NCBI GenBank assembly: GCA_021205095.1
Contig: JAJPYE010000039.1
Coordinates: 1-64,000, forward strand
Length of the DNA: 64,000 nucleotides
Direction of reading: 5' to 3'
DNA from: Oscillospiraceae bacterium
Lineage (GTDB): Bacteria; Bacillota; Clostridia; Oscillospirales; Oscillospiraceae
Shown: one piece after another, positions 32,922 to 41,122 of the stretch
Position numbering within the stretch: position 1 is the first letter of the stretch
How the letters are laid out: each line of letters begins with the position of its first letter
Made by a program: the position numbers and the translations under genes
Notes under the pieces: model-generated
Database searches by the model: none
Seen by the model: the letters and a program-made list of their open reading frames with translations, nothing else
Told to the model about the DNA's origin: nothing

Positions 32922-33171
32922 CTTAATCGTTCACTTTCTGTCGCAAGATGCTTTTAGTGTATAGGAAGGATGATTCCATCTCAAGGAAGGATACTTCATG
33001 AATTATCCAGCTTTTCCATACACTCTTTCACTTACCTCTGAGTCGATGCCAGCATAGCCAACGCACTGCGCCACGAAAGTTAAAAATTTGTGATTATGAA
33101 CCGCACTTCATGGCATATACTTCTCAATATATGTAGAATTATGGCAAATTATGCAAAAGAAGGGATTTGCC
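32922..33171. other. intergenic, no gene recognised
   Basis: AT-rich stretch between the broken HTH gene and the small HTH gene. I see no convincing ORF, RNA or repeat. A TATGTAGAAT-like element at 33129-33138 could be a -10 for the downstream gene. Confidence 0.4.
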
Positions 33172-33435
33172 ATGAAAATTCAAATTCACGAGGCAGTCAA
33201 AGATTACATTCGTGGCGAGCTATTAATAACCCGTAGTCTTCTGAATATTTGTCAAGAGGAAATGGCACATCGCTTACTTATGAGTACCAGAGCCTATGTC
33301 TCGCTGGAGGGCGGAAAATCCTGTTGCAGCCTTATTACCATGCTGCTGTTCCTTTCCAGATGCTGTGTAGATCAACAGGCGTTCCTGGAGGGCCTTTTAG
33401 CAATCATGGATTCTGTTGAATCGAATATTAGATAA
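33172..33435 (+). CDS. small XRE-type HTH protein
   Basis: 87 residues; the core LLITRSLLNICQEEMAHRLLMSTRAYVSLEGGKSCCSLITMLLFL fits an XRE helix-turn-helix (QEEMAxxLxxSxRxYxxLExGKxxxS). It probably binds DNA as a regulator within the prophage. ATG 33172 has AGAAGGG upstream and is preferred to the ATG at 33151. Confidence 0.65.
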   Translation: MKIQIHEAVKDYIRGELLITRSLLNICQEEMAHRLLMSTRAYVSLEGGKSCCSLITMLLFLSRCCVDQQAFLEGLLAIMDSVESNIR

Positions 33436-33545
33436 CCTAGAGTAGCAAAACACAAGCAAAAATGACTTCCAGAAAACGACATTTCCGATTCTGCGAAGGG
33501 AATTTAAATTCCGTCACGGAAACCCGCAAACCATTGAAATATAAG

Positions 33546-33585
33546 GAAAAATCGGGAACCGCTGAAAAATCAGTGGTTCTCGATT
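33546..33585 (-). terminator. terminator downstream of tRNA-Leu, prophage-borne
   Basis: Stem AATCGAGAACCACTGA / TCAGCGGTTCCCGATT (minus strand) followed by TTTTCC. It directly abuts the right att copy inside the prophage and replaces the displaced chromosomal terminator at 16301-16360. Confidence 0.75.
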
Positions 33586-33612
33586 CTGGTGCCGGTGGTG
33601 GGACTTGAACCC
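33586..33612. repeat. right attachment-site copy (27-bp direct repeat)
   Basis: Identical to 16366-16392. This copy is the true 3' end of the functional tRNA-Leu gene, so the phage supplied or regenerated the tRNA end on integration. Confidence 0.93.
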
Positions 33613-33673
33613 ACACCCTGTTGCCAGGAACGGATTTTGAGTCCGTCACGTCTGCCAATTCCATCACACCGGC
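33587..33673 (-). tRNA. tRNA-Leu (CAA anticodon)
   Basis: An 87-nt class II tRNA on the minus strand: acceptor GCCGGTG / CACCGGC, encoded CCA end (33589-33587), long variable arm, T-arm GGTTCAAGTCC, and anticodon loop CTCAAAA giving CAA at 33639-33637 (reads UUG). It is the integration target of the prophage and remains intact. Confidence 0.93.
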
Positions 33674-33722
33674 AGGGCAACGTATATTATACACGCTGGC
33701 CGCCGGAAAAGCAAGGGAAAAT

Positions 33723-35714
33723 TTATATGGTAAGTCCCAGCTCACAGGCGGCCTTTATGGCGTCGATGGCCCGGCCCAGGCGGTGGGCGTTGCCCACGGT
33801 CTCCACCGGGATGCGCCCGGCCAGGGCGTTTTGCAGGGTGTCGTCCGGCTTTGTGCCAACGCACATAACCACCGCGTCGCAGGGCCAGGTACCCTCGGCG
33901 GTGCGGACGCCCTCCGCCGTCACGGCCTCCACAGTCGTGTGGGGCTTCAGCTCCGCCCCCATGGTTTTCAAATCCCCCAGGATGGGCCAGGCCACCCCCG
34001 GCTCATAGCCCCGGCCCAGCTTGTCCTTCTCAAAAACAGCAATTTTGCGGTCGGAGGTTTTCAGCATTTCATGGAGCCGCTGGTCCGGCTCCACCCCGTA
34101 GCGCATACGGTAGAACAAATCCTCCGGGGACATACTGCCGTCCATCAGCAGATAACGGGCCGCCTCCAGCCCCACAAAGCTGCCCCCGATGACGCCCACC
34201 CGTGCGGGCAGGACGGGCCGCTCCGTCAGCAGCTCCAGCACCGTATATACCGGCACCGCGCCCGGCTCCACAGGGACGGGCTTCTCCTTATAGCCCCGGC
34301 CCTGGGCCAGAACGCACAAATCGAAGCCGCCGGAGAGGACGGCCTCCGCCGTAGCCTGCCGGTTCAGCTCGATATGTACGCCGGATGACCCCAGGGCGTT
34401 CCGATACCAGGTCAGAAGATCCGCAAACTCCCGCCGTCCGGGCATGGCGGAAAAGATGGCCATCAGACCCCCAAGCCGGTCGTTTTTCTCCCAAAGGGTG
34501 ACGGAATGGCCCCGCTGGGCCGCCCGGAGGGCGCACTCCATCCCTGCAGGCCCGCCGCCTACCACCAGGATGCGCTTCGGCTCCGCCGCCGGGGTCAGCT
34601 TCAGCTCATATTCCCGCCCGGCCATGCCGTTCGCGAGACAGCGGATGGGCTTGTCGAAAAACGTCCCCGCCAGGCACCCCTGGTTGCAGCTTGTGCAGTG
34701 GCGTATTTTTTCCGGCCTGCCCTCCATGATGAATTTCGGCAGATCCGGCTCCGCGATCAGCGCCCGGCCAATGGCCACAATGTCGCACCGGCCCAGAGCC
34801 AGGGCCTTCTCCCCCTGGAGGGGGTCGCTCATGCGGTTCGCCATGGCCACGGGGATGTCCACCTCTTTGCGAATCTCTGTGGCGAGATAGGAAAGGCCCC
34901 CTCGCGGCATTTCCCCGGTGAGCTGGGGGGTGCGGCTCTCATGCCAGCCGCCGGTCAGATCCAGCAGGTCTATGCCCGCCCTGGCCGCCAGGGGGGCAAA
35001 GGCCCGGCACTCGTCCGAGCCTCCGGCCCCCGGCACCAGGGTGTGGGCCCCATAACGCAGCAGCACGGGGTAATCCGGCCCCACCGCCTTCCGCACGGCG
35101 GCGATGACCTCCAGGGGGAACCGGCAGCGGTTTTCAAAGCTGCCCCCGTATTCATCCTCCCGGAGGTTGGTCAGGGGGGACAGAAACTGGCTGATAAGAT
35201 ACCCCGCCGAGCCGGAAATCTCCACCGCGTCAAACCCCGCCTCGCGGGCGCGGCGCGCCCCTTCAGCCCAGGCGTCGATGATGGCGTGAAGCTCCTCCAG
35301 CGTCATGGCCCTGGCCGTCTCCTTGGTGAAGGGGGTATACACGGCGGAGGGTGCCACCGCCCCGCCGGGGTCTAGGACGTCCGCGTTATACATATACCGC
35401 CCGGCGTGATAGAGCTGCACCGCCACCGGGCAGCCCCGCTCCCGCATCCCCCTGGTGAACGTCTGCCATGGCTTTATGCAGCCGTCGTCCGCGAGACTCA
35501 TGGTGCTGGCTCTGGCGCCCTTGCCGTCAAAGCGGCAGGCCCCCACCACCACCAGGCCCGCGCCGCCCTCCGCTCTGCGCCAGTAAAACTCGTTGAACCG
35601 GGGGGTGGGCAGGCCGTCCTGAGAATATAGGGTGTGCATGGCAGTCATTAAAATGCGGTTTTTCAGGGTGAGCGGCCCCACCTGAACGGGCTTTGTCAGA
35701 TAATTGAATCGCAT
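33723..35714 (-). CDS. old-yellow-enzyme/2,4-dienoyl-CoA-reductase-like flavoprotein (FadH/BaiCD/BaiH type)
   Basis: 663 residues. Residues 1-~370 form an FMN-binding TIM barrel (start MRFNYLTKPVQVGPLTLKNR; active-site LYHAGRY). The 4Fe-4S ligands are C340, C343, C347 and C359. A C-terminal FAD/NAD(P) module follows, with VVGGGPAGMECALRA from about 384 and VIGGSFVGLEAARYL later. This layout is shared by 2,4-dienoyl-CoA reductase, trimethylamine dehydrogenase and the bile-acid enzymes BaiCD/BaiH. Substrate unknown. It starts 5 nt after the prfB stop, so it may be co-transcribed. Confidence 0.88.
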   Translation of the reverse strand: MRFNYLTKPVQVGPLTLKNRILMTAMHTLYSQDGLPTPRFNEFYWRRAEGGAGLVVVGACRFDGKGARASTMSLADDGCIKPWQTFTRGMRERGCPVAVQLYHAGRYMYNADVLDPGGAVAPSAVYTPFTKETARAMTLEELHAIIDAWAEGARRAREAGFDAVEISGSAGYLISQFLSPLTNLREDEYGGSFENRCRFPLEVIAAVRKAVGPDYPVLLRYGAHTLVPGAGGSDECRAFAPLAARAGIDLLDLTGGWHESRTPQLTGEMPRGGLSYLATEIRKEVDIPVAMANRMSDPLQGEKALALGRCDIVAIGRALIAEPDLPKFIMEGRPEKIRHCTSCNQGCLAGTFFDKPIRCLANGMAGREYELKLTPAAEPKRILVVGGGPAGMECALRAAQRGHSVTLWEKNDRLGGLMAIFSAMPGRREFADLLTWYRNALGSSGVHIELNRQATAEAVLSGGFDLCVLAQGRGYKEKPVPVEPGAVPVYTVLELLTERPVLPARVGVIGGSFVGLEAARYLLMDGSMSPEDLFYRMRYGVEPDQRLHEMLKTSDRKIAVFEKDKLGRGYEPGVAWPILGDLKTMGAELKPHTTVEAVTAEGVRTAEGTWPCDAVVMCVGTKPDDTLQNALAGRIPVETVGNAHRLGRAIDAIKAACELGLTI

Positions 35715-35719
35715 GGCCG

Positions 35720-36823
35720 TTAACCTGCCTTCATAGCCAGGTAGGCGTTGATAAAACCGTCGATGTCCCCGTCCATCACCGCCTGGATGTTGCTGTTCTC
35801 AAAGCCAGTGCGGGTGTCCTTGGCAAGCGTATAGGGCATAAATACATAAGAGCGTATCTGACTGCCCCACTCGATTTTCATCTGCACACCCTTGATGTCC
35901 TCGATCTTTTCCAGATGCTCCCGCTCCTTGATTTCCGCAAGCTTTGCCCGGAGCATATCCTTGCAGTTTTCCAGGTTTTGGAAATGGCTCCGCTCCACCT
36001 GGCTGGATACCACGATGCCCGTGGGGATATGGGTCAGGCGGACGGCGGAGCTGGTTTTGTTGACCTTCTGGCCACCGGCCCCGGAGGAGCGGTATACGTC
36101 CATTTTGATGTCCTCGTCCCGCAGTTCGATCTCCCCGGCGTCCTCGATCTCCGGCATGACCTCCACGGCGGCGAAGCTGGTCTGGCGGCGGCCAGAGGCG
36201 TCGAAGGGGCTGATGCGCACCAGCCGGTGAACCCCATGCTCGCTTTTCAGATAGCCGTAGGCGTTGTCTCCCTCGATTTTGATGGTGGCGGACTTGATGC
36301 CCGCCTGATCCCCATCCTGCCAGTCCAGCAGGGTGTATTTAAACCCGTGGCGATCCGTCCACATGGTATACATACGATAGAGCATTTGGGCCCAGTCCTG
36401 GGCCTCCGTGCCGCCGGCCCCGGCGCGGAAGGTAACGATGGCGTTGTTGGCGTCGTATTCCCCGGTCAGCAGGGTGGAAAGGCGGGTCTGCTCCATTTCC
36501 TCCTGAAACTGGGCGAAGCCGCTCTCCAGCTCCGGCAGAAGGCTGTCGTCGTCCTCCTCCAGCGCCATCTCGCAGATGGCGTACATGTCGTCCCAGGCAG
36601 CGGCCAGCTTTTCATACCGCTCACACTTGTGCTGCAGGGTTTTAAGCTGTTTCTGCCCCCGCTGGCTCCGCTCCAGATCCGTCCAGTAGCCCTCCTCCGT
36701 GCTTTCCGCCTGGAGCTTTTCGATCTCGCCCCTGGCCTCGTCCAGGCGCATAGCCTGCTCCAGCCGCTCCAGCTCCGGGCGGCAGTTTGTCAGCTTTGTT
36801 TTATATTCTTCAAATTCCAGCAT
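35720..36823 (-). CDS. prfB: peptide chain release factor 2
   Basis: A 367-residue class I release factor for UGA/UAA. The GGQ catalytic loop is in SSGAGGQKVNKTSSAVRLTH; the codon-recognition loop has RISPFDASGRRQTSF (SPF, the RF2 tripeptide). The frame runs uninterrupted from MLEFEEYKTKLTNCRPELERL, so the +1 programmed frameshift found in many prfB genes is absent. The promoter lies at 36880-36908. Confidence 0.95.
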   Translation of the reverse strand: MLEFEEYKTKLTNCRPELERLEQAMRLDEARGEIEKLQAESTEEGYWTDLERSQRGQKQLKTLQHKCERYEKLAAAWDDMYAICEMALEEDDDSLLPELESGFAQFQEEMEQTRLSTLLTGEYDANNAIVTFRAGAGGTEAQDWAQMLYRMYTMWTDRHGFKYTLLDWQDGDQAGIKSATIKIEGDNAYGYLKSEHGVHRLVRISPFDASGRRQTSFAAVEVMPEIEDAGEIELRDEDIKMDVYRSSGAGGQKVNKTSSAVRLTHIPTGIVVSSQVERSHFQNLENCKDMLRAKLAEIKEREHLEKIEDIKGVQMKIEWGSQIRSYVFMPYTLAKDTRTGFENSNIQAVMDGDIDGFINAYLAMKAG

Positions 36824-36879
36824 AGGTTACGATCCTCTCCATTCGTGGACTGCCTTGATGTGTAATATAGATGTATTTT

Positions 36880-36908
36880 ATTATATACAATTTTAGAATT
36901 TCTGTAAA
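36880..36908 (-). promoter_or_regulatory. prfB promoter
   Basis: Minus-strand TTTACA (36908-36903), 17-bp spacer, TATAAT (36885-36880), about 57 nt before the start codon. The rest of the 36824-37095 divergent gap shows no other gene. Confidence 0.75.
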
Positions 36909-37095
36909 TAGGCAACCTGACTCCCCTGCGATATAATTACAGACGAGGGGCAGCGGCCTGAACCGCCCGCCGCACATCGCCTGCGGGAGATAGCCGGCGA
37001 CGCCTCTCCCTTATAAAGCCTCACCCCTCCGCTTTTCTTTTCACCGAAAACGTGCTACAATATATAGCAAAAATAATCGGGAGGCAAGGACATTC

Positions 37096-38049
37096 ATGGT
37101 ATTTCGATTTATCGTGTGGGCCGCCGTGGCGCTGGTGGCGCTGTATCTTATTCTGTGCTTTTTCCTGTTCCGGCTGGCCTGTCGGCGGTTTTCGGAAAAG
37201 CACAATCCCTTTCGGAAATACAACAAGAACATGAGGCACCTGATGGACGACTACCCCGACCTAGCGGCGGAGGGGGCCGAATTTTACCGCTCCGTGACCT
37301 TTCAGGACGTGGAGATCACCTCCTTCGACGGTCTGAAGCTCCATGGCCGGGTGGTGGAAAACCCCAACGCCAGGGGCGTAGTGGTGGCCTGTCACGGCTA
37401 TCGAAGCAACAGCACCAGAGACTTTCTGGGGGGCTGTCCCTTTTATTATAATTCCGGCTTCACCCTCCTGCTGATAGACCAGCGGGCCTGCAGCGAGAGC
37501 GAAGGGAAATACGTCACCTTCGGGGTGCTGGAAAGCCGGGACGCGGTAGACTGGTGCAAGTTCGCGGCGGAAAAATACCCCGGCCTGCCCATTCTGCTGG
37601 CCGGTATCTCCATGGGCGCCACCACCGTTTTGATGGCCAGTCCCAACGTGCCGCCTCAGGTGAAGGCCATCGCGGCGGACTGCGGCTTCGTCTCCCCCTG
37701 GGAAATGCTGTCCGCCGTGGTACGCAGCGCCGGAAAATTCCCCGTCGGGCCAATTTTGGCCGGGGTCAACCTGTGGGCCAATCTCCTGGCCGGGTTCGAT
37801 CTGCGCACCTCCGCCAAGGACGCCCTGGCGAAAAACACCACCCCCGTGCTGTTCGCCCACGGGGAAGCGGACGCCCTGGTGCCGCCGGAGGATGTGCGGG
37901 AAAATTATAACGCCTGCAAAGCCCCCGCCGTGCTGCTGTCCGTTCCCAACGCCGCCCACGGCATGAGCTACTGCGAGGATCTGGAGGGCTATCAGACGGC
38001 CCTGAGAAATCTCTGGGACACCTATCTGTTCGGCGGTACGGACGCATGA
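37096..38049 (+). CDS. membrane-anchored alpha/beta hydrolase
   Basis: 317 residues. An N-terminal membrane segment (about 5-27, WAAVALVALYLILCFFLF) anchors an alpha/beta-hydrolase body. Visible landmarks are VVACHGYRSNS (oxyanion region), nucleophile elbow GISMGAT, LFAHGEADALVPPEDV (acid) and the late NAAHGMSY (histidine). It is an esterase- or peptidase-like hydrolase of unknown substrate. It overlaps the next gene (ATGA), so the pair may act together on lipid. GGGAGGCAAGG precedes ATG. Confidence 0.85.
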   Translation: MVFRFIVWAAVALVALYLILCFFLFRLACRRFSEKHNPFRKYNKNMRHLMDDYPDLAAEGAEFYRSVTFQDVEITSFDGLKLHGRVVENPNARGVVVACHGYRSNSTRDFLGGCPFYYNSGFTLLLIDQRACSESEGKYVTFGVLESRDAVDWCKFAAEKYPGLPILLAGISMGATTVLMASPNVPPQVKAIAADCGFVSPWEMLSAVVRSAGKFPVGPILAGVNLWANLLAGFDLRTSAKDALAKNTTPVLFAHGEADALVPPEDVRENYNACKAPAVLLSVPNAAHGMSYCEDLEGYQTALRNLWDTYLFGGTDA

Positions 38050-38831
38050 GCAGGGAAAAGGAAAAACAGGTTTTCTATTATCGCTCCTTTACGGACGATT
38101 TCGTGCTGAGCCAAAACCAGGACTTCGCCCTGCCGGAGGACTATGTCTGGGTCAAAACCGGCTTTTTCTATCGCCTGTGGAGCGGCTTTCTCTATGCCGT
38201 CGCCACGGTGTTCGCCTTTTTCTATGGCAAGCTGGCCCTGGGTCTGAAAATCGTCCGAAACGCCGACCTGCGAAAATTTAAGGATACCGGCGTCGTTCTG
38301 TACGGCAACCACACCCAGCCCATGGGGGATGTGTTCACCCCCATTTTGCTGTGCCGTCCCAAGCGGGGGTATACCATCGCCTCCACCGCAAACCTGGGCA
38401 TCCCGGTCATTGGAAAGATCCTGCCGCCCCTGGGGGCGCTTCCTCTGGCGGACGACGTTCACGGGATGAGCCGCCTGCTGGCGGCGGTGCGGACGCGGCT
38501 GGAGCAGAAGGCCACCGTCATCGTCTTTCCCGAAGCCCACGTCTGGCCCTGGTATACGGAGATCCGGCCCTTCCCCGCCTCCGCGTTCAGCTTTCCCGTG
38601 GACGCAAACGTCCCCGCCTTCTGCGCCACCGCCACCTATCAGCGCCGCCGCCACAGAAAAAAGCCCCGGCTTATCGTCTATCTGGACGGCCCCTTTTACC
38701 CGGACGAGTCCCTCCCCAAAATCAAGCGCAAGGCCGCCCTCCGGGACGCCGTCCACGCCCAAATGGTGGAGCGCAGCAAGCTGAGCGACTGCCGGTATAT
38801 TGAATACCTCCCTGCGGAGGAAACGAGCTGA
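38046..38831 (+). CDS. PlsC-like acyltransferase with atypical HX5D motif
   Basis: 261 residues. After a hydrophobic segment (about 35-65), YGNHTQPMGDVFTPILL aligns with the acyltransferase NHxxxxD block, but five residues separate H and D instead of four. VFPEAHVWPWY aligns with the FPEGTRS block, and LGALPLADD with block II. It may acylate lysophosphatidic acid or another acceptor at the membrane. Short coupling to the hydrolase suggests a lipid-remodelling pair (inference). It ends in a strong terminator. Confidence 0.72.
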   Translation: MSREKEKQVFYYRSFTDDFVLSQNQDFALPEDYVWVKTGFFYRLWSGFLYAVATVFAFFYGKLALGLKIVRNADLRKFKDTGVVLYGNHTQPMGDVFTPILLCRPKRGYTIASTANLGIPVIGKILPPLGALPLADDVHGMSRLLAAVRTRLEQKATVIVFPEAHVWPWYTEIRPFPASAFSFPVDANVPAFCATATYQRRRHRKKPRLIVYLDGPFYPDESLPKIKRKAALRDAVHAQMVERSKLSDCRYIEYLPAEETS

Positions 38832-38864
38832 AAAATGCGCCGCAAAAAACGCGGCGCATTTTTT
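38831..38864. terminator. bidirectional terminator
   Basis: AAAAATGCGCCGC / GCGGCGCATTTTTT around an AAAAAAC loop. It serves the convergent PlsC-like and ogt genes; the ogt stop lies in its descending arm. Confidence 0.92.
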
Positions 38865-39360
38865 AAGCAGACACCCGTCCTTCCAGTCTGAGAAGGGTGG
38901 CTTTTTTGTCCAGGCCCCCGGCGTAGCCGGTAAGCGCGCCGTTTGCGCCTACGACCCGGTGGCAGGGAACCAGGATGGAGACGGGGTTTCGTCCCACGGC
39001 GCTGCCTACGGCCTGGGCGGACATGGTCTCCAGGCCCTGCCGGGCGGCGATGGCGAGGGCGATGGCTCCGTAGGTAGTGGTCTCCCCATAGGGGATGGCC
39101 CGAAGCTGCTCCCAGACGGCCATCTGAAACGGCGTCCCCCGCAGAAGAATCGGGGGCGTGGGGCCTGGGTCATGGCCGGAAAAATAGACCTCCAGCCATT
39201 TCGCGGTCTCGCGGAACACAGGCAAATCGCCTGACGGGCCAAGATTTTCTCCAAAATATTTTTGCCCATCGAACCACAGCCCGGTCAGCGCGTCTCCCTC
39301 CCCCGCTAGGGTGATGGGGCCGAGGGGGGACGCGAGATGAAAGGTATAGCAGTCGTTCAT
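38863..39360 (-). CDS. ogt: methylated-DNA-protein-cysteine methyltransferase
   Basis: A 165-residue suicide DNA-repair protein that takes alkyl groups from O6-methylguanine. The acceptor motif PCHRV is in ILVPCHRVVGANGALTGYAGGLDKK, with the preceding GNPVSILV-type loop as VGRNPVSILV. Length and layout are those of Ogt. It overlaps the upstream ABC exporter stop by 4 nt. Confidence 0.93.
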   Translation of the reverse strand: MNDCYTFHLASPLGPITLAGEGDALTGLWFDGQKYFGENLGPSGDLPVFRETAKWLEVYFSGHDPGPTPPILLRGTPFQMAVWEQLRAIPYGETTTYGAIALAIAARQGLETMSAQAVGSAVGRNPVSILVPCHRVVGANGALTGYAGGLDKKATLLRLEGRVSA

Positions 39361-41105
39361 GCTTTGACCTCCTGTGCTTTTACAAGGGCGGCGTATTCGC
39401 CGTTTTGAGCCATCAGCTCTTTATGAGCGCCAAGCTCTGTCACTGTCCCATGGTCTATCACGGCGATGCGCTCCGCGCCCCGGACAGTGGAGAGGCGGTG
39501 GGCGATGATGATGGTCGTGCGGCCGACGGAAAGGGCGTCGAAGGTTTTCTGTATCCGGGCCTCGGTGACGCTGTCCAGGGCGGAGGTGGCCTCGTCCAGG
39601 ATAAGCACCGGGGGATTTTTCAGGAAAATCCTGGCGATGGAGACCCGCTGCTTCTGGCCCCCGGAGAGGAGCACGCCCCGCTCGCCCACCTCGGTGTCAA
39701 AGCCCTCCGGCATGGCGAGGATGTCCTCGTATATCTCCGCCCGCTTCGCGGCCTCGACGACCTCCTCCATGGAGGCGTCCGGGCGGCCATAACGGATGTT
39801 GTCCCCAATGGTCCCGGCAAACAGAAACACGTCCTGCTGCACCACGCCTATGCTCCGGCGCAGGGAGCGCTGGGTTACGGTGCGGACGTCCTGACCGTCG
39901 ATGCGGATGGCTCCGGCGGTCACGTCGTAAAACCGGGGAATGAGCTGGCTCAGCGTGGTCTTGCCGCCGCCGGAGGGGCCGACCAGGGCCAGCGTCTCCC
40001 CGGGCTGGATGTGCAGGTCGATGCCGTGCAGGACGGGCCGCCCCTCCTGATAGGCGAAATCGACGCTGTCCACGTCCACCGCGCCCTGCACATTCGTAAG
40101 CTCCGCGGCGTCCGGGGCATCGGTGAGCGTGGGGTCGGTGCGCATAAGCGCCACAAACCGGCGCAGTCCGGCCATCCCGTTTGCAAACGTCTCCGTGAAG
40201 TTTGACAGGCGGCGAATGGGGCTTACAAAGGACGTGACATATAGGCTGAACGTGACAAGGTCGATGACGTTCAGCTGTCCCGCCATGATGAGCGCGCCCC
40301 CGACGGCGATGACCGCTACGGACAGCATACACAGGAAAAACTCCATGACCGCGTTGAAGCGGCCCATGGCCTTGTGAAACTGGCGCTTGGAGACCTTGAA
40401 CAGTTCGTTGGAGACGGTGAATTTTTCCAGCTCCCGCTCCTCGTTCGCGAAGGCCTTGGCGGTTTTCATGCCGGAGAGACAGGATTCTATCTCCGTGTTG
40501 ATGCGGCCGGTGGTCTCTTTCACGGCGGCAGAGGCGTCCCGCATGGAACGGCGGCAGCGCCATATTACGCAGAAGAACACCGGCAGCATGATTGTCAGCA
40601 CCAGGGCCAGCCGCCACTGGATTGTGAACATGATAATCAGCGCGCCGACGATGGTGACGGCGGAGATGAACAAATCCTCCGGCCCGTGGTGGGCAAGCTC
40701 CGTGACGTCAAAAAGGTCAGTCGTCAGGCGGCTCATCAGCTGGCCGGTGCGGCTGCTGTCGAAGTAGTCGAAGCCAAGGGTCTGGACGTGTTGAAACAGG
40801 TCTTTCCGTATGTCCGCCTCCACCCGGATGCCGAAGGTGTGGCCCCAGTAGCCGATAATATACGTAAATACAGACCGCAGCACATAGGCCGCTGTCACCG
40901 CGCCCATCACGGCCCAGAAGAGGCCGAAGGCGTTTTCCGGCAGGAGGGTATACATACACCACCTCGACACAAAGGGAAAGGCGAGGTCGATCAGCGCGAT
41001 GGCCAGCGCACAGGCCATATCCAGCGCAAACAGCCCCCTGTGGGGCTTAAAATAGGAGAGAAATATCTTGAGCAAAGACTGCTCCTGAAAACGGTTTTTC
41101 TGCAT
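39357..41105 (-). CDS. ABC exporter half-transporter (membrane and ATPase domains)
   Basis: A 582-residue type IV ABC protein. Six membrane helices occupy about 20-310. The nucleotide-binding domain has Walker A GPSGGGKTTLSQLI, signature LSGGQKQRVSIARIFL, Walker B VLILDEATSALD and H-loop IIAHRLSTV. It resembles MsbA/BmrA/YknU-type exporters of lipid, drug or peptide. It would act as a homodimer since no partner half is adjacent. Substrate unknown. Confidence 0.92.
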   Translation of the reverse strand: MQKNRFQEQSLLKIFLSYFKPHRGLFALDMACALAIALIDLAFPFVSRWCMYTLLPENAFGLFWAVMGAVTAAYVLRSVFTYIIGYWGHTFGIRVEADIRKDLFQHVQTLGFDYFDSSRTGQLMSRLTTDLFDVTELAHHGPEDLFISAVTIVGALIIMFTIQWRLALVLTIMLPVFFCVIWRCRRSMRDASAAVKETTGRINTEIESCLSGMKTAKAFANEERELEKFTVSNELFKVSKRQFHKAMGRFNAVMEFFLCMLSVAVIAVGGALIMAGQLNVIDLVTFSLYVTSFVSPIRRLSNFTETFANGMAGLRRFVALMRTDPTLTDAPDAAELTNVQGAVDVDSVDFAYQEGRPVLHGIDLHIQPGETLALVGPSGGGKTTLSQLIPRFYDVTAGAIRIDGQDVRTVTQRSLRRSIGVVQQDVFLFAGTIGDNIRYGRPDASMEEVVEAAKRAEIYEDILAMPEGFDTEVGERGVLLSGGQKQRVSIARIFLKNPPVLILDEATSALDSVTEARIQKTFDALSVGRTTIIIAHRLSTVRGAERIAVIDHGTVTELGAHKELMAQNGEYAALVKAQEVKA

Positions 41106-41122
41106 GAGAAGGGTTCTTCCTT

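Larger units (their letters stand above)
16366..33612. mobile_element. prophage remnant integrated in tRNA-Leu(CAA)
   Basis: A 17.2-kb element bounded by a 27-bp direct repeat that is the 3' end of the tRNA-Leu gene at 33587-33673. It carries a tyrosine integrase next to the left end; an HNH, terminase, portal and protease set; tail genes; and an endolysin. Major capsid, most connectors, tail tube N-terminus, tape measure and replication genes are missing. Gene content suggests descent from an HK97-type, cos-packaging siphovirus. Several broken genes and the incomplete head/tail set argue against independent virion production. Accessory genes include Abi_2, two HicAB loci and an ATPase-Toprim pair. 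Confidence 0.93.
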
